Below, piece after piece: positions 46,028 to 64,000 of a stretch of DNA of 64,000 nt (its first letter is position 1; each line of letters opens with the position of its first letter). The translations under genes and the position numbers were made by a program. The notes beneath the pieces were generated by a model that was not told where the DNA came from, made no database searches, and was given only the letters and a program-made list of their open reading frames with translations. Source of the DNA: Pseudomonas sp. GV085 (GTDB lineage: Bacteria; Pseudomonadota; Gammaproteobacteria; Pseudomonadales; Pseudomonadaceae); NCBI RefSeq assembly GCF_003050925.1, contig NZ_QAOV01000017.1, forward strand, positions 1 through 64,000, in the 5' to 3' direction.

Positions 46028-46170
46028 CCATCGCGAGCAGGCTCGCTCCCACATGGGACGGTGTACACAAATCAACTGTGGGAGCGAGCCTGCTCGCGAT
46101 AGCGGACTATCAGTTGACATCATCAGTGCCTGACACACTGCTATCGCGAGCAGGCTCGCTCCTACAGGGG
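46028..46170. repeat. cluster of three REP elements
   Basis: Alternating-orientation REPs occur at about 46029-46056, 46075-46105 and 46141-46168, all with the TCGCGAGCAGGCTCGCTCC core. They lie between the GH15 gene and the siderophore thioesterase and make up most of the gap 45932-46239. Confidence 0.88.
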
Positions 46171-46181
46171 ATCACTGTATG

Positions 46182-46207
46182 GCTAATTCCGGCTACACCT
46201 CATCCGT
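46182..46207 (+). promoter_or_regulatory. iron-starvation (PvdS-type) sigma factor box before the thioesterase
   Basis: GCTAATT (TAATT at 46184-46188), then 16 nt, then CGTT (CGT at 46205-46207). This fits the PvdS promoter pattern TAAAT-N16/17-CGT with one mismatch. It lies 33 nt upstream of the GTG start. A matching element precedes the first NRPS gene. Confidence 0.65.
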
Positions 46208-46239
46208 TCTCCAAACAGACAACTTTCGAGGAAATCCCG

Positions 46240-46974
46240 GTGACCCCGCTGACATTGCTGTGCCTGCCCTATTCGGGCGCGAGTGCCATGGTCTATAGCC
46301 GCTGGCGACGCAAACTGCCGCAGTGGCTCACGTTGCAACCGGTGGAACTGCCGGGGCGGGGCGCACGGTACGGCGAGCCCTTGCACACCGACATGCGCCG
46401 CCTGGCGTTGCAACTGGCCCTCGAACAGAAAGCCATGCTCAAGGCGCCGTACGCGCTGTTCGGGCACAGCATGGGGGCGCTGCTGGCTTGTGAGATGGCC
46501 CACGCGTTTCGCGCGCTGGGTTGCCCGGAACCGGTGGCACTGTTCGCCTCGGGCACCGCCGCACCGACGATGCGCGCCGACTACGACCGGGGCTTTGCCC
46601 AGCCGAAAACCGACGCCGAACTGATCGAGCAACTGCGTACCCTCAACGGCACCAGCGAAGAGATCCTGGCCAATGAAGAGTTGATGAGCCTGACCCTGCC
46701 GGTGCTGCGCGCGGACTTCCTGCTGTGCGGACGTTTCGAACCGGTGCAGCGCCCGTTGCTCAAGTGCCCGGTGCACGTGCTCGGCGGCAAGACCGACCGC
46801 GCCACCGCCGAACAGTTGATCGGCTGGAGCCAGGAAACCCGTGGCAGTTTCTCGGTGGACATGCTGGCCGGCGGGCACTTCTTCATTCATGAACAGGAAG
46901 CCAAGGTGCTGCGGGTGATCAAGGATCAGCTTGAGGGGCATCATCGACGGCTTTCCATGGCCGCCGTGGGTTAA
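46240..46974 (+). CDS. pvdG: type II thioesterase of the siderophore NRPS locus (PvdG-like)
   Basis: 244 aa from a GTG at 46240, ~6 nt after GAGGAAA. Alpha/beta hydrolase of the GrsT/RifR class: LLCLPYSGASAMVYSRW at the N-terminus, nucleophile G-H-S77-M-G, and the C-terminal catalytic GGHFFI. Such stand-alone thioesterases remove wrong or stalled residues from NRPS carrier domains in the cytoplasm. The neighbouring NRPS genes and a PvdS-type box support a role like PvdG in pyoverdine synthesis. Confidence 0.83.
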   Translation: MTPLTLLCLPYSGASAMVYSRWRRKLPQWLTLQPVELPGRGARYGEPLHTDMRRLALQLALEQKAMLKAPYALFGHSMGALLACEMAHAFRALGCPEPVALFASGTAAPTMRADYDRGFAQPKTDAELIEQLRTLNGTSEEILANEELMSLTLPVLRADFLLCGRFEPVQRPLLKCPVHVLGGKTDRATAEQLIGWSQETRGSFSVDMLAGGHFFIHEQEAKVLRVIKDQLEGHHRRLSMAAVG

Positions 46975-47001
46975 CACCACTCCCAAATTTCATCCGATCC
47001 C

Positions 47002-47095
47002 TATGGGAGCGAGCCTGCTCGCGAATGCGGTTTATCAATCAATGTTGATGTTGGCTGATCCACCGCTTTCGCGAGCAGGCTCGCTCCCACATTTT
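47002..47095. repeat. inverted REP pair
   Basis: GGGAGCGAGCCTGCTCGCGA at 47005 and its inverse TCGCGAGCAGGCTCGCTCCC at about 47070 form another REP doublet, between the thioesterase and the first NRPS gene. Confidence 0.88.
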
Positions 47096-47153
47096 TGATT
47101 TTCAGCAGCCCTGAATTTCGCGGTTTACTCCGTCCTGATACTTGTCCCCATCC

Positions 47154-47178
47154 GCTAATTTTTCCCGCCTGCATTCGT
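47154..47178 (+). promoter_or_regulatory. iron-starvation (PvdS-type) sigma factor box before the NRPS operon
   Basis: GCTAATT (TAATT at 47156-47160), then 15 nt, then CGTT (CGT at 47176-47178). It shares GCTAATT and CGTT with the box before the thioesterase, but its spacer is one base shorter than the usual 16-17. It lies 55 nt upstream of the NRPS start. Confidence 0.55.
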
Positions 47179-47233
47179 TTTATAGGCACGACGCGCCTTT
47201 GCGCCTGCTGCCTACTGATGCGGATGCCGATAG

Positions 47234-56470
<9,237 letters not shown>

Positions 56471-56522
56471 TTCAGTCGGTGGTGCCATCGAGCGCCGCCG
56501 TCATCATTTTCTGGAGGGGTTT

Positions 56523-57581
56523 ATGACCGTTTCAACGACCAGGTCCATGCCCAAGATGGGTCGTGGTGCCCGCAAAAGCCTGTCCACCGATCCGACGCGG
56601 CTGGTGAGTTTCGCACCGATGTTCGAAGGCCTCAGCATGCCGCTGGTGTGCCGTCCGGCTGTGTCCGGCGTAAGCCTGGTGGAATGGGCGAGCCAGAATC
56701 GCGCGCTGATCGACAGCAAGCTGCTGGAACACGCGGTGATCCTGTTTCGAGGCTTCCAGGTGGCCGATATCGGCGAGTTCAATCGCTGCGTCGACGGGAT
56801 TTCCGGCGGAGCCCTGGAGTACCTGTTCCGCGCCTCGCCACGGACCCAGATCAGCGGCCAGTTCAAGATCTACAGCTCCACCGATTACCCGGCGCCGGAG
56901 AAAATCTTCCCGCACAACGAACACTCCTATTCGCCGGTGTTCCCGCGTCACCTGTATTTCTACTGCGACACGCCGTCGACTACCGGTGGCGAAACACCCT
57001 TTGGCGATACCCGCCGGATCCTCGCGCGGATCGACCCGGCGGTGCGCGAAGAGTTTGCCCGCAAACGCATCATGTACGTGCGCAACTACGGCGACGGCAT
57101 GGGCCTGCCATGGCAGACCGTGTTCCAGAGCGAGGACCGCGCCGAGGTCGAAGCCTACTGCGGCAAAATCGGCATCCAGGCCGAGTGGAAACCGGGCAAC
57201 CGCCTGCGCACCCGGCAGAACGGCCCGGCCATCGTGCGCCATCCACTGACCGGCGAGCGCATCTGGTTCAACCACGGCACCTTCTTCAACGCACTGACCC
57301 TGCCGGACAGCATCCGCGACAACCTGCGGCGTGAATTCGGCCCGCAAGACTTGCCGCAGAACACCTTCTTCGGCGACGGCTCGCCGATTCCCGACGAGGT
57401 GATTCGCCACCTGCAAGGCATCTACCGCGAGGTGATGGTCGAGTTCGCCTGGGAGAAGGGCGACGTGGTGCTGCTCGACAACATCCTCAGCGTGCATGCG
57501 CGCAACGAATTCACTGGCTACAGAAAAATCCTCACGGCCATGGCCATCGCGCAGAAAAGCGCCGACCTGGATCAGGAATAA
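56523..57581 (+). CDS. SyrP/TauD-type Fe(II)/2OG amino acid beta-hydroxylase
   Basis: 352 aa with the start after GGAGGGG (56523). TauD superfamily: metal ligands H131-N-E133 (FPHNEHSY) and H325 (LSVHARNEF), with R334 (GYR) for 2-oxoglutarate. It is homologous to SyrP-like enzymes that hydroxylate an Asp or His while it is bound to an NRPS carrier domain. The gene lies exactly between the NRPS ending in a lone C domain and the NRPS beginning with a degenerate C-like domain. Such a domain (interface domain) is known to recruit discrete hydroxylases, so the substrate is probably the residue loaded by the protein encoded at 57593. Confidence 0.88.
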   Translation: MTVSTTRSMPKMGRGARKSLSTDPTRLVSFAPMFEGLSMPLVCRPAVSGVSLVEWASQNRALIDSKLLEHAVILFRGFQVADIGEFNRCVDGISGGALEYLFRASPRTQISGQFKIYSSTDYPAPEKIFPHNEHSYSPVFPRHLYFYCDTPSTTGGETPFGDTRRILARIDPAVREEFARKRIMYVRNYGDGMGLPWQTVFQSEDRAEVEAYCGKIGIQAEWKPGNRLRTRQNGPAIVRHPLTGERIWFNHGTFFNALTLPDSIRDNLRREFGPQDLPQNTFFGDGSPIPDEVIRHLQGIYREVMVEFAWEKGDVVLLDNILSVHARNEFTGYRKILTAMAIAQKSADLDQE

Positions 57582-57592
57582 GGACACCCGAC

Positions 57593-60500
57593 ATGAACAC
57601 CACCGCCCTCGAACCTTCGGTAGACGTATTCCAGACTTCGGCCCAGCAGGCCTTTTATTTGCGTGCCCAGGAGCTGGGCGCACGGCCGTTGTTTGCCGCG
57701 CTGACGTTGCCCGTCGCCAGGCCAGCGGATATTCAGGCGTTGCGCACGGCACTGGAAACACTGGGCCGGCGCCATGAAGTCCTGCGCACGCTGTACCGCC
57801 GCCTGCCAGGCATGAAGTGGCCGGTGCAAAGCCTGTGCGATGCGCTGCCGCTCACACTGCTGGGCAGCCAGCCTTCGGTGGCCGAGGCCTTGAGCCGCAG
57901 CCGTGAAGTCATGGTTGAAGATTCGAATCAGGCGCTGGTGGTGGCGCAGGTTGAAGACGGAGCAGGGCAGCCGCTCATCACCTTGCTGGCCCCGGCAAGC
58001 AGCTTCGACGAGGCCTCGCTGCGGGTGTTGGCGAGTGAACTGGGCAGCCTGCTGCGCGGTGAAACCCTGGGCGGCGACGAGGACGCGCTGCAATACCTGG
58101 ACTACAGCGCATGGCAGGAAGAACTGCGCGAAGAGGATATCGGCCACCAGGGCGCGGCGTTCTGGCGCAATCTGCAACAGCAGTTCGCCGTGGCCCATCG
58201 CTTGCCGTTCGAAAAAGCCGTCGCTGTCACGCTGCTTCGTCATCAGGCAACGTTGATCGACGCCCCGTGGCTGGCCGGCGTGCAACGGGTCGCTGGCGAA
58301 ACGGGCGTAGAAGCAGAGCAATTGGCGCTATTGCTGTGGACCGCATTCGTTGCGCGCATCGGCCATCAGGAAAAGCTGCTGATGGGCTGGCAGGTGGACG
58401 GGCGCAACGAGCAAACCAGCGCCACCCTCGGACGCTTCGCCCGGCGATTGCCGGTGGCTTTCGAGCACCGCAGCCAGCAAACCCTGGCGCAAGCGCTGGT
58501 GGCGTTTGCCGCCAGCGTCGAACAGTCGCTGTCGTGGCTCGATTGCCTCAATGAATTCGAACTGAGCGCTGAAGGCACCGCGCCGCTGCGTTATGGCTTC
58601 GTCTATCAGGCCGGCATTGAAAGCACTATCGAGGTGGACGACGGCAACCCCGAAGTCCTGCGCCTGCGTGTACAGGGCGATCAGTTGCAGTTGTCGTGTC
58701 TTGACGGGGCGCTGCCCGAATCGATGCTGGTCGAATGGCTGGAGCAGTTTGTCGAGTTCAGCCGTCAATTGTTGGCATCGCCCGAGCTGACACTGGCTCA
58801 GGCAAGTCTGGTCAACGACGCACAACTGAGCCGCCTGATCGAAGGCTTCAACCCGAACGCCACCGAGCAGACATTGCCGTGCCGCTTCCTGCAAGAACTG
58901 TTCAGCGAACAGGCGCGCCTGCATCCGCAACGCATCGCCGTGAGCGTCAACGGCCAGCGCCTGACCTATGCCGAAGTGGATGCGCGTTCCAATCAGGTGG
59001 CCAATACCCTGCGCACCCAAGGCGTGGCGCCGGACCAGATCGTTGCGGTCTACGGCCAGCGCTCCCTGGAAATGGTCATTGCTCTGTTGGGCACGCTCAA
59101 GGCCGGCGCTGCGTATTTGCCGCTGGACCCGAACTACCCGATCGAACGTCTGGCGTTCATGCTCGCCGACACCGGCGCGCGCCAAGTGCTGGCCTGCCAG
59201 GCATTGCCGGATGCATTACGTAGTGAGCGGACCATTTCCCTGATGTCGGGGGCCGAAGTCTGGTCCGCCGCGCCAACCCGGCCTGAGCCACAAGGCGACA
59301 GCACCAACCTGGCCTACGTTATCTACACCTCCGGCTCCACCGGCAAACCCAAGGGCGTGATGATCAGCCATGCCAATGCCGTGGCCTCGACCCTGGCGCG
59401 CAATGCCTTCTATCGCCAGCCGCTGCGGGCATTCCTGATGCTCTCGTCGTTCTCTTTCGACAGCTCGGTGGCCGGGGTTTTCTGGGCGCTGGGGCAGGGC
59501 GCGACCCTGTGCCTGCCGGACGAAGACAGCTACAAGGATCCGGCCCGATTGGCCGAGTTGATCCAGCGTGAAGAGGTTTCCCATTACCTGACCTTGCCGT
59601 CGTACCACGCGCAGATTCTCGAACACCTCGACCAGCAGACGCTGGCCTGTGTGATCGTCGCCGGCGAAGCCTGCGGCAATGCACTGGTGCAGCGACATCG
59701 CGAGGCATTGCCGGGGGTGGCGCTGGTCAACGAATACGGCCCGACCGAAGGCACCGTGTGGTGTTCGGCCTGGGAGCTGCTGCTCGGTCAAGCGGATGAC
59801 AGCGTGCCGATCGGCCAGCCGATTGCCGGCATGCGCATCCACGTGCTCGGTCCGGACCTGCAACCGGTGGCCGTGGGCGTCGAAGGCGAGTTGTATGTCG
59901 GCGGTGCCGGAATTGCCCGGGGTTATCTGCAACGGGCCACGCTGACGGCCGAGCGTTTTGTCCCCGACCTGTTCGCGAAGGCGGCGGGCCAGCGCCTGTA
60001 CCGCACCGGCGACCTGGCGCGCTATCGCGCCGAGGGCGTGCTGGAGTATCTGGGCCGGGTCGATCACCAGGTGAAAATCCGCGGCTTCCGCATTGAACTG
60101 GGCGAAATCGAGTCGGCCATGCGCAGCGCTCCCGGCATCGAAGACGCCGCCGTGATTGCCCGGGAAACCCCGACCGGCCCGCAACTGCTGGGCTTCGTCG
60201 TGTCCCCGGCCGACACCGCCGACATCCGCCTCAACGAGTTGCGCAGCCATCTGGCCGAAACGCTGCCCGAGCACCTGCAACCGGCGCGCTTGCAGGTGCT
60301 GGAGCGTTTCCCGCTGATGCCCAACGGCAAACTCAATCGCCAGGCCTTGCTCGATCTCGATGTGCGCCGCAGCGTCTTCGTCGCGCCGCGCAACGACCTG
60401 GAAAAAAACCTGGCGGCGATCTGGGCCGAAGCGCTGCACGTCGAGCGTGTCGGCGTGCACGACAACTTCTTCGAACTCGGCGGGCACTCGTTGCTGGCCA

Positions 60501-60691
60501 CGCGCATTCGTGCGCGGATACAGGAAGAACTGAACCTGGCGATCCCGCTCAAGCTGTTTTTCGACGGTGACACCCTGGAACGCCTGGCGGCGCAGATCGA
60601 GCAGTTCCGCCACCACAGTGAGCATAAAGAAAACGATGTAGACGCCCTTGAAGCGTTGTTCGACGAAGTGGATGAGGAACACGCGCGATGA
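57593..60691 (+). CDS. NRPS: interface (degenerate C)-A-T, loading the residue to be beta-hydroxylated
   Basis: 1032 aa. Residues 10-430 have the condensation fold, but HHxxxDG is replaced by a segment reading LLAPASSFDEAS (about residue 130), so the domain cannot be a normal condensing one. The A domain spans about 450-930 (YTSGSTGKPKG near 578). The T domain has GGHSLL with Ser966. The tail is very acidic (EHKENDVDALEALFDEVDEE). Specificity residues by hand: DSATIAEVW(K). This is unlike the usual Asp code (DLTKVGHIGK) and closer to the His-type pattern (DSELTAEVCK). Beta-hydroxyhistidine is therefore a candidate product. It overlaps the next NRPS by 4 nt. Confidence 0.87.
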   Translation: MNTTALEPSVDVFQTSAQQAFYLRAQELGARPLFAALTLPVARPADIQALRTALETLGRRHEVLRTLYRRLPGMKWPVQSLCDALPLTLLGSQPSVAEALSRSREVMVEDSNQALVVAQVEDGAGQPLITLLAPASSFDEASLRVLASELGSLLRGETLGGDEDALQYLDYSAWQEELREEDIGHQGAAFWRNLQQQFAVAHRLPFEKAVAVTLLRHQATLIDAPWLAGVQRVAGETGVEAEQLALLLWTAFVARIGHQEKLLMGWQVDGRNEQTSATLGRFARRLPVAFEHRSQQTLAQALVAFAASVEQSLSWLDCLNEFELSAEGTAPLRYGFVYQAGIESTIEVDDGNPEVLRLRVQGDQLQLSCLDGALPESMLVEWLEQFVEFSRQLLASPELTLAQASLVNDAQLSRLIEGFNPNATEQTLPCRFLQELFSEQARLHPQRIAVSVNGQRLTYAEVDARSNQVANTLRTQGVAPDQIVAVYGQRSLEMVIALLGTLKAGAAYLPLDPNYPIERLAFMLADTGARQVLACQALPDALRSERTISLMSGAEVWSAAPTRPEPQGDSTNLAYVIYTSGSTGKPKGVMISHANAVASTLARNAFYRQPLRAFLMLSSFSFDSSVAGVFWALGQGATLCLPDEDSYKDPARLAELIQREEVSHYLTLPSYHAQILEHLDQQTLACVIVAGEACGNALVQRHREALPGVALVNEYGPTEGTVWCSAWELLLGQADDSVPIGQPIAGMRIHVLGPDLQPVAVGVEGELYVGGAGIARGYLQRATLTAERFVPDLFAKAAGQRLYRTGDLARYRAEGVLEYLGRVDHQVKIRGFRIELGEIESAMRSAPGIEDAAVIARETPTGPQLLGFVVSPADTADIRLNELRSHLAETLPEHLQPARLQVLERFPLMPNGKLNRQALLDLDVRRSVFVAPRNDLEKNLAAIWAEALHVERVGVHDNFFELGGHSLLATRIRARIQEELNLAIPLKLFFDGDTLERLAAQIEQFRHHSEHKENDVDALEALFDEVDEEHAR

Positions 60692-63600
60692 GTGCCGCAC
60701 CGGACAGAATGATGACCCTGGCCCAGCGTTTCTGCGGCTTGAGCGCCGACGCCCGGCGTGCGTTGCAACAGAAGATGCACGCCCAGGGGCTGACCCTGGA
60801 ACTGCTGCCGATTCCGCCACGGGACCGCAGCGTAGACACGCTGCCGGCGTCCTACGCGCAGCAGCGCTTGTGGTTCCTCTGGCAGATGCAGCCCCAGGCC
60901 ACCGCCTACAACCTGACCGGTGCCTTCCGCCTGAATGGCGAGCTGAACCGCGAGGCACTGGCGCAAACCCTGAGCGCGCTGGTGCAGCGTCATGAAGTGC
61001 TACGCACCACCTTCGTCTTCGATGATCAGCAAGTACTGCAAAAGATTCACCCACGGATGGATGCACCGCTGGTTGAAATCAGCGCTGGTGACGAGCTTGA
61101 GTTGCAACGCCAGATCGCCCTGAACGCCGAGCAGCCGTTCGACCTGCAGCACGGCCCGTTGATGCGTTGCCGCCTGATCCGCCTCGATGCGCAGCAACAT
61201 GTACTGGTGCTGACCTTCCACCACATCGTTACCGACGGCGGCTCGTTGCCGATTCTGTTGCAGGAGTTCACCCGGCTCTATGCGCAGTTCAGTGCCGGGC
61301 AGCCTGCGCAGCTGCCGGAGCTGGGCATCCAGTACGCCGACTTCGCCCGCTGGCAGCGCCTGTGGCTGGAGGCCGGCGAGGCCGAGCGCCAGCTGGATTA
61401 CTGGCGCGGGCAGTTGGGCCATGAACACCCGCCACTGAGCCTGCCGACCGACCGTCGTCGCCCGGCGATCCCGAGCCAGCAGGGCGCCAGTGTCGAGCTG
61501 GAAATCTCCACTGCGTTGACCGCTCGATTGCGGGATCTTGCCCGCGGCGAAGGCTGCACCTTGTTCATGCTGCTGATGGCGGCGTTGCAGACATTGTTGC
61601 ATCGCTACAGCGGCGAACAGGACATCCGCGTCGGCGTGCCGATTGCCAACCGTACCCGCCAGGACGTGGAAAACCTGCTGGGTTTTTTCGTCAACACCCA
61701 GGTGCTGCGCAGCCAGCCACGGGCCGACCAGCCGTTCGGGCAATTTCTCGCCGAGATAAAAGCCGCGGCCCTCGGCGCACAGGCCCATCAGGACTTGCCC
61801 TTCGAGCAACTGGTCGATGGCCTGGGGGTGGAACGCAGCCTGAGCCACACGCCGCTGTTCCAGGTGATGTTCAACCACCAGCGCGACAGTGGCGGCCCGC
61901 AACGCTGGGACCTGCCGGGGCTGAGCGTCGAACCGCTGATCTGGGATGAGAAAACCACCAAGTTCGACCTGATGCTCGACACCGTCGAGGGCGACGAGGG
62001 CATCCACGCGTCGTTCGTCTACGCCACCGAACTGTTCGACGCCTCGACCATCGAGCGTCTCGGCCGGCATTGGCTGAACCTGTTGCAAGCGATTTGCACT
62101 GACAGCACGGTTGCCCTGGCGGACTTGTGCATGCTCGACGCCGCCGAGCAGCAGGCCACCGTGCTCGACTGGAATCGCACTGCCGGGTTGAACAGCGATC
62201 AGCCGAACCTGCCTTGCGCCCATCAACTGATCGAGGCCCAGGCCGCCGCGCACCCGAACAACATCGCCGTGACCTGCGACGGCGTCACCCTCACTTACGC
62301 CGAACTGAACAGCCGCGCCAACCGTATCGCCCATCGCCTGCGCGAGCGCGGCGTCGGCCCGGACGTGTTGGTGGGCATCGCCCTGGAGCGTTCGCTGGAG
62401 ATGATCGTCAGCCTGCTGGCGATCCTCAAGGCCGGTGGCGCCTACGTGCCGCTGGACCCGCAATACCCGCAGGATCGCCTGGCCTACATGCTCGCCGACA
62501 GCGGCACGCGCCTGTTGCTGACCGATTCGGCGCTGATGCCGCGCCTGCCGTTGAACGAAGGCATTGAAGTGATCTGCCTCGATCACGCCATCGACTGGCT
62601 GCTCGAGGCCAGTGCCGACAATCTGCCGAACCTGACCGCGCCAGCGAACCTGGCCTACGTCATCTATACCTCCGGTTCCACCGGCAAACCCAAAGGCACG
62701 CTGCTGCCCCACAGCAACCTGACGCGGCTGTTCAGTGCTACGGAACACTGGTTCGGTTTCAACGCCGACGATGTCTGGAGCCTGTTCCACTCCTATGCCT
62801 TCGACTTTTCCGTGTGGGAAATCTTTGGTGCGCTGTTCTACGGCGGCAAGCTGGTGGTGGTGCCCCACGCGGCCAGCCGCTCCCCGGAAGATTTCGCCCG
62901 CTTGCTCAGCGACGAGCGCGTCACCGTACTCAACCAGACGCCCTCGGCCTTCCGCCAGTTGCTGCCGTTCGCCTGCGCCAACGCGCAAGGCATGGCCCTG
63001 CGCTGCGTGGTGTTCGGCGGCGAGGCGCTGGACGTGGCCAGCCTGCGTCCGTGGTACGACGCCTTCGATGACCGGCAACCGTTGCTGATCAACATGTACG
63101 GCATCACCGAAACCACGGTGCACGTGACCTACCGGCCGCTGTCCCGCGCCGACCTCGATGGCGCCAACAGCTCGCCGCTGGGGGAGCCGATCAGCGATCT
63201 GCGCTGGTACGTGCTCGACCCGCGCCTGAACCCGGTGGCCAAGGGCTGCGTCGGTGAGTTGTACGTCGGCGGAGCCGGTCTCGCTCGCGGTTATCACCAG
63301 CGTGCCGAACTGACCGCCACGCGGTTTGTCCCGGACCTGTTCGCCGCCGACTCGGGCGCACGCCTGTACCGCACTGGCGATCTGGCGCGGTATTGCGCCG
63401 ACGGCAGCATCGAGTACGCCGGGCGTATCGACCATCAGGTGAAGATCCGTGGTTTCCGTATCGAACTGGGGGAAATCCAGGGGCGCCTGCAAAGCCATCC
63501 GGCCATCGAACAAGCGCTGGTGCTGGCACCACAGGTCAATGGCAGCCCGCAGCTGGTCGCGTGGTTTACCGCGAGCGGCGACGCCAGCGATTTGCGCCAG

Positions 63601-64000
63601 TCCCTGCGCGAACACTTGCAGGCCGGTTTGCCGGACTACATGGTGCCGGCGCATCTGATCAAACTCGAGCAATGGCCGCTGACCAGCAACGGCAAACTTG
63701 ATCGTGGTGCACTGCCCAAGCCCGACGCAGCATTGGCGCAGCAGGCTTACACGGCGCCGATCGATGAGCTGCAAACCGAATTGGCAGCGATCTGGCAGGA
63801 CGTGCTCAAGCTTGAGCGCGTGGGCATCGACGACAACTTCTTCGAACTGGGCGGCGACTCGATCATCTCGATCCAGGTGGTCAGCCGCGCGCGTCAGGCC
63901 GGGATTCGCATTACCCCCCGGGACCTGTTCCAGCACCAGACCGTGCAGAGCCTGGCGAAGGTCGCTGTACGCAGCGCCGGGCTGGTGATCGATCAGGGAC
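60688..64000 (+). CDS. NRPS: C-A(Thr)-T..., 3' end outside the window (partial)
   Basis: The first 1104 codons are present. C domain 50-480 (HHIVTDGGS near 178); A domain 520-1000 (YTSGSTGKPKG near 661); T domain with Ser1058 in GGDSI. Specificity residues by hand: DFWNVGMVH(K), the Thr code. The T domain is of the GGDSI type, and its C-terminal side resembles the T1-E junction of the first NRPS (both end near IDQGP/IDQG). An epimerase domain probably follows, giving D- or allo-Thr. Later modules lie beyond the window. Confidence 0.9.
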   Translation, partial: MSAAPDRMMTLAQRFCGLSADARRALQQKMHAQGLTLELLPIPPRDRSVDTLPASYAQQRLWFLWQMQPQATAYNLTGAFRLNGELNREALAQTLSALVQRHEVLRTTFVFDDQQVLQKIHPRMDAPLVEISAGDELELQRQIALNAEQPFDLQHGPLMRCRLIRLDAQQHVLVLTFHHIVTDGGSLPILLQEFTRLYAQFSAGQPAQLPELGIQYADFARWQRLWLEAGEAERQLDYWRGQLGHEHPPLSLPTDRRRPAIPSQQGASVELEISTALTARLRDLARGEGCTLFMLLMAALQTLLHRYSGEQDIRVGVPIANRTRQDVENLLGFFVNTQVLRSQPRADQPFGQFLAEIKAAALGAQAHQDLPFEQLVDGLGVERSLSHTPLFQVMFNHQRDSGGPQRWDLPGLSVEPLIWDEKTTKFDLMLDTVEGDEGIHASFVYATELFDASTIERLGRHWLNLLQAICTDSTVALADLCMLDAAEQQATVLDWNRTAGLNSDQPNLPCAHQLIEAQAAAHPNNIAVTCDGVTLTYAELNSRANRIAHRLRERGVGPDVLVGIALERSLEMIVSLLAILKAGGAYVPLDPQYPQDRLAYMLADSGTRLLLTDSALMPRLPLNEGIEVICLDHAIDWLLEASADNLPNLTAPANLAYVIYTSGSTGKPKGTLLPHSNLTRLFSATEHWFGFNADDVWSLFHSYAFDFSVWEIFGALFYGGKLVVVPHAASRSPEDFARLLSDERVTVLNQTPSAFRQLLPFACANAQGMALRCVVFGGEALDVASLRPWYDAFDDRQPLLINMYGITETTVHVTYRPLSRADLDGANSSPLGEPISDLRWYVLDPRLNPVAKGCVGELYVGGAGLARGYHQRAELTATRFVPDLFAADSGARLYRTGDLARYCADGSIEYAGRIDHQVKIRGFRIELGEIQGRLQSHPAIEQALVLAPQVNGSPQLVAWFTASGDASDLRQSLREHLQAGLPDYMVPAHLIKLEQWPLTSNGKLDRGALPKPDAALAQQAYTAPIDELQTELAAIWQDVLKLERVGIDDNFFELGGDSIISIQVVSRARQAGIRITPRDLFQHQTVQSLAKVAVRSAGLVIDQG

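Noticed and set aside
61000..63936. 978-codon minus-strand frame opposite the third NRPS
   Set aside because: Antisense shadow of C-A-T domains with clear catalytic motifs on the plus strand.

Overview
The window reads as a chromosome segment of a fluorescent pseudomonad (Pseudomonas fluorescens group). Supporting signs are: an rRNA operon tail; a gene-for-gene copy of the Pseudomonas common polysaccharide antigen (A-band, D-rhamnan) locus; many REP elements with the GGAGCGAGCCTGCTCGCGA core; a DUF1652 gene; an Rsm-type small RNA; and pyoverdine-type NRPS genes behind iron-starvation sigma boxes. GC is high throughout. No phage, IS element, tRNA or CRISPR array was seen.

Layout. 1-400: 3' end of 23S rRNA, 5S rRNA and its terminator. 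642-2534: a class B penicillin-binding protein 2. 2571-11574 (minus): rmd-gmd-wbpW-wzm-wzt-wbpX-wbpY-wbpZ, which make GDP-D-rhamnose, polymerise the D-rhamnan and export it by an ABC system. 11999-17847 (plus): two glycosyltransferases, a methyltransferase, an acyltransferase and a second methyltransferase, in the order of P. aeruginosa PA5455-PA5459, probably initiating and capping or modifying the same polymer. 17872-22261 (minus): an operon of a TIM-barrel protein, an IPNS-like Fe(II)/2OG oxygenase, an amino-acid-type binding protein and a fused permease-ATPase; substrate unknown. 22841-24742: a Kup potassium transporter. 24960-25302: remnants of two decayed genes.

25513-38141: a complete quinohemoprotein amine dehydrogenase (QHNDH) system. 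A sigma-54 activator is coupled to qhpF (ABC transporter), qhpE (subtilisin-like protease) and qhpG (flavoprotein). An aldehyde dehydrogenase lies on the opposite strand. Then comes qhpA-qhpD-qhpC-qhpB (diheme alpha subunit, radical SAM cross-linker, CTQ-bearing gamma subunit, beta-propeller subunit). The sequence fits oxidation of primary amines such as phenylethylamine to the aldehyde in the periplasm and then to the acid. The aldehyde dehydrogenase promoter has a -24/-12 element, and it shares a 10-base motif with the qhpA upstream region, so one sigma-54 circuit may drive both.

38281-45931: assorted genes (LprI-like, GFA family, SRPBCC, Rsm-type sRNA, isonitrile hydratase inhA with a divergent GlxA/AraC regulator, alpha/beta hydrolase, BRCT protein, GH15 glucoamylase/trehalase), separated by REP elements.

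46240-64000: part of a peptide siderophore locus, most likely the pyoverdine side chain. It has a type II thioesterase and a NRPS C-A-T-E-C-A-T-C, then a SyrP/TauD-type beta-hydroxylase, a second NRPS (degenerate C/interface-A-T) and a third NRPS (C-A-T, running off the window). Binding-pocket residues read by hand predict D-Ser, a basic residue (Lys-like), a beta-hydroxylated residue whose code resembles His more than Asp, and Thr.
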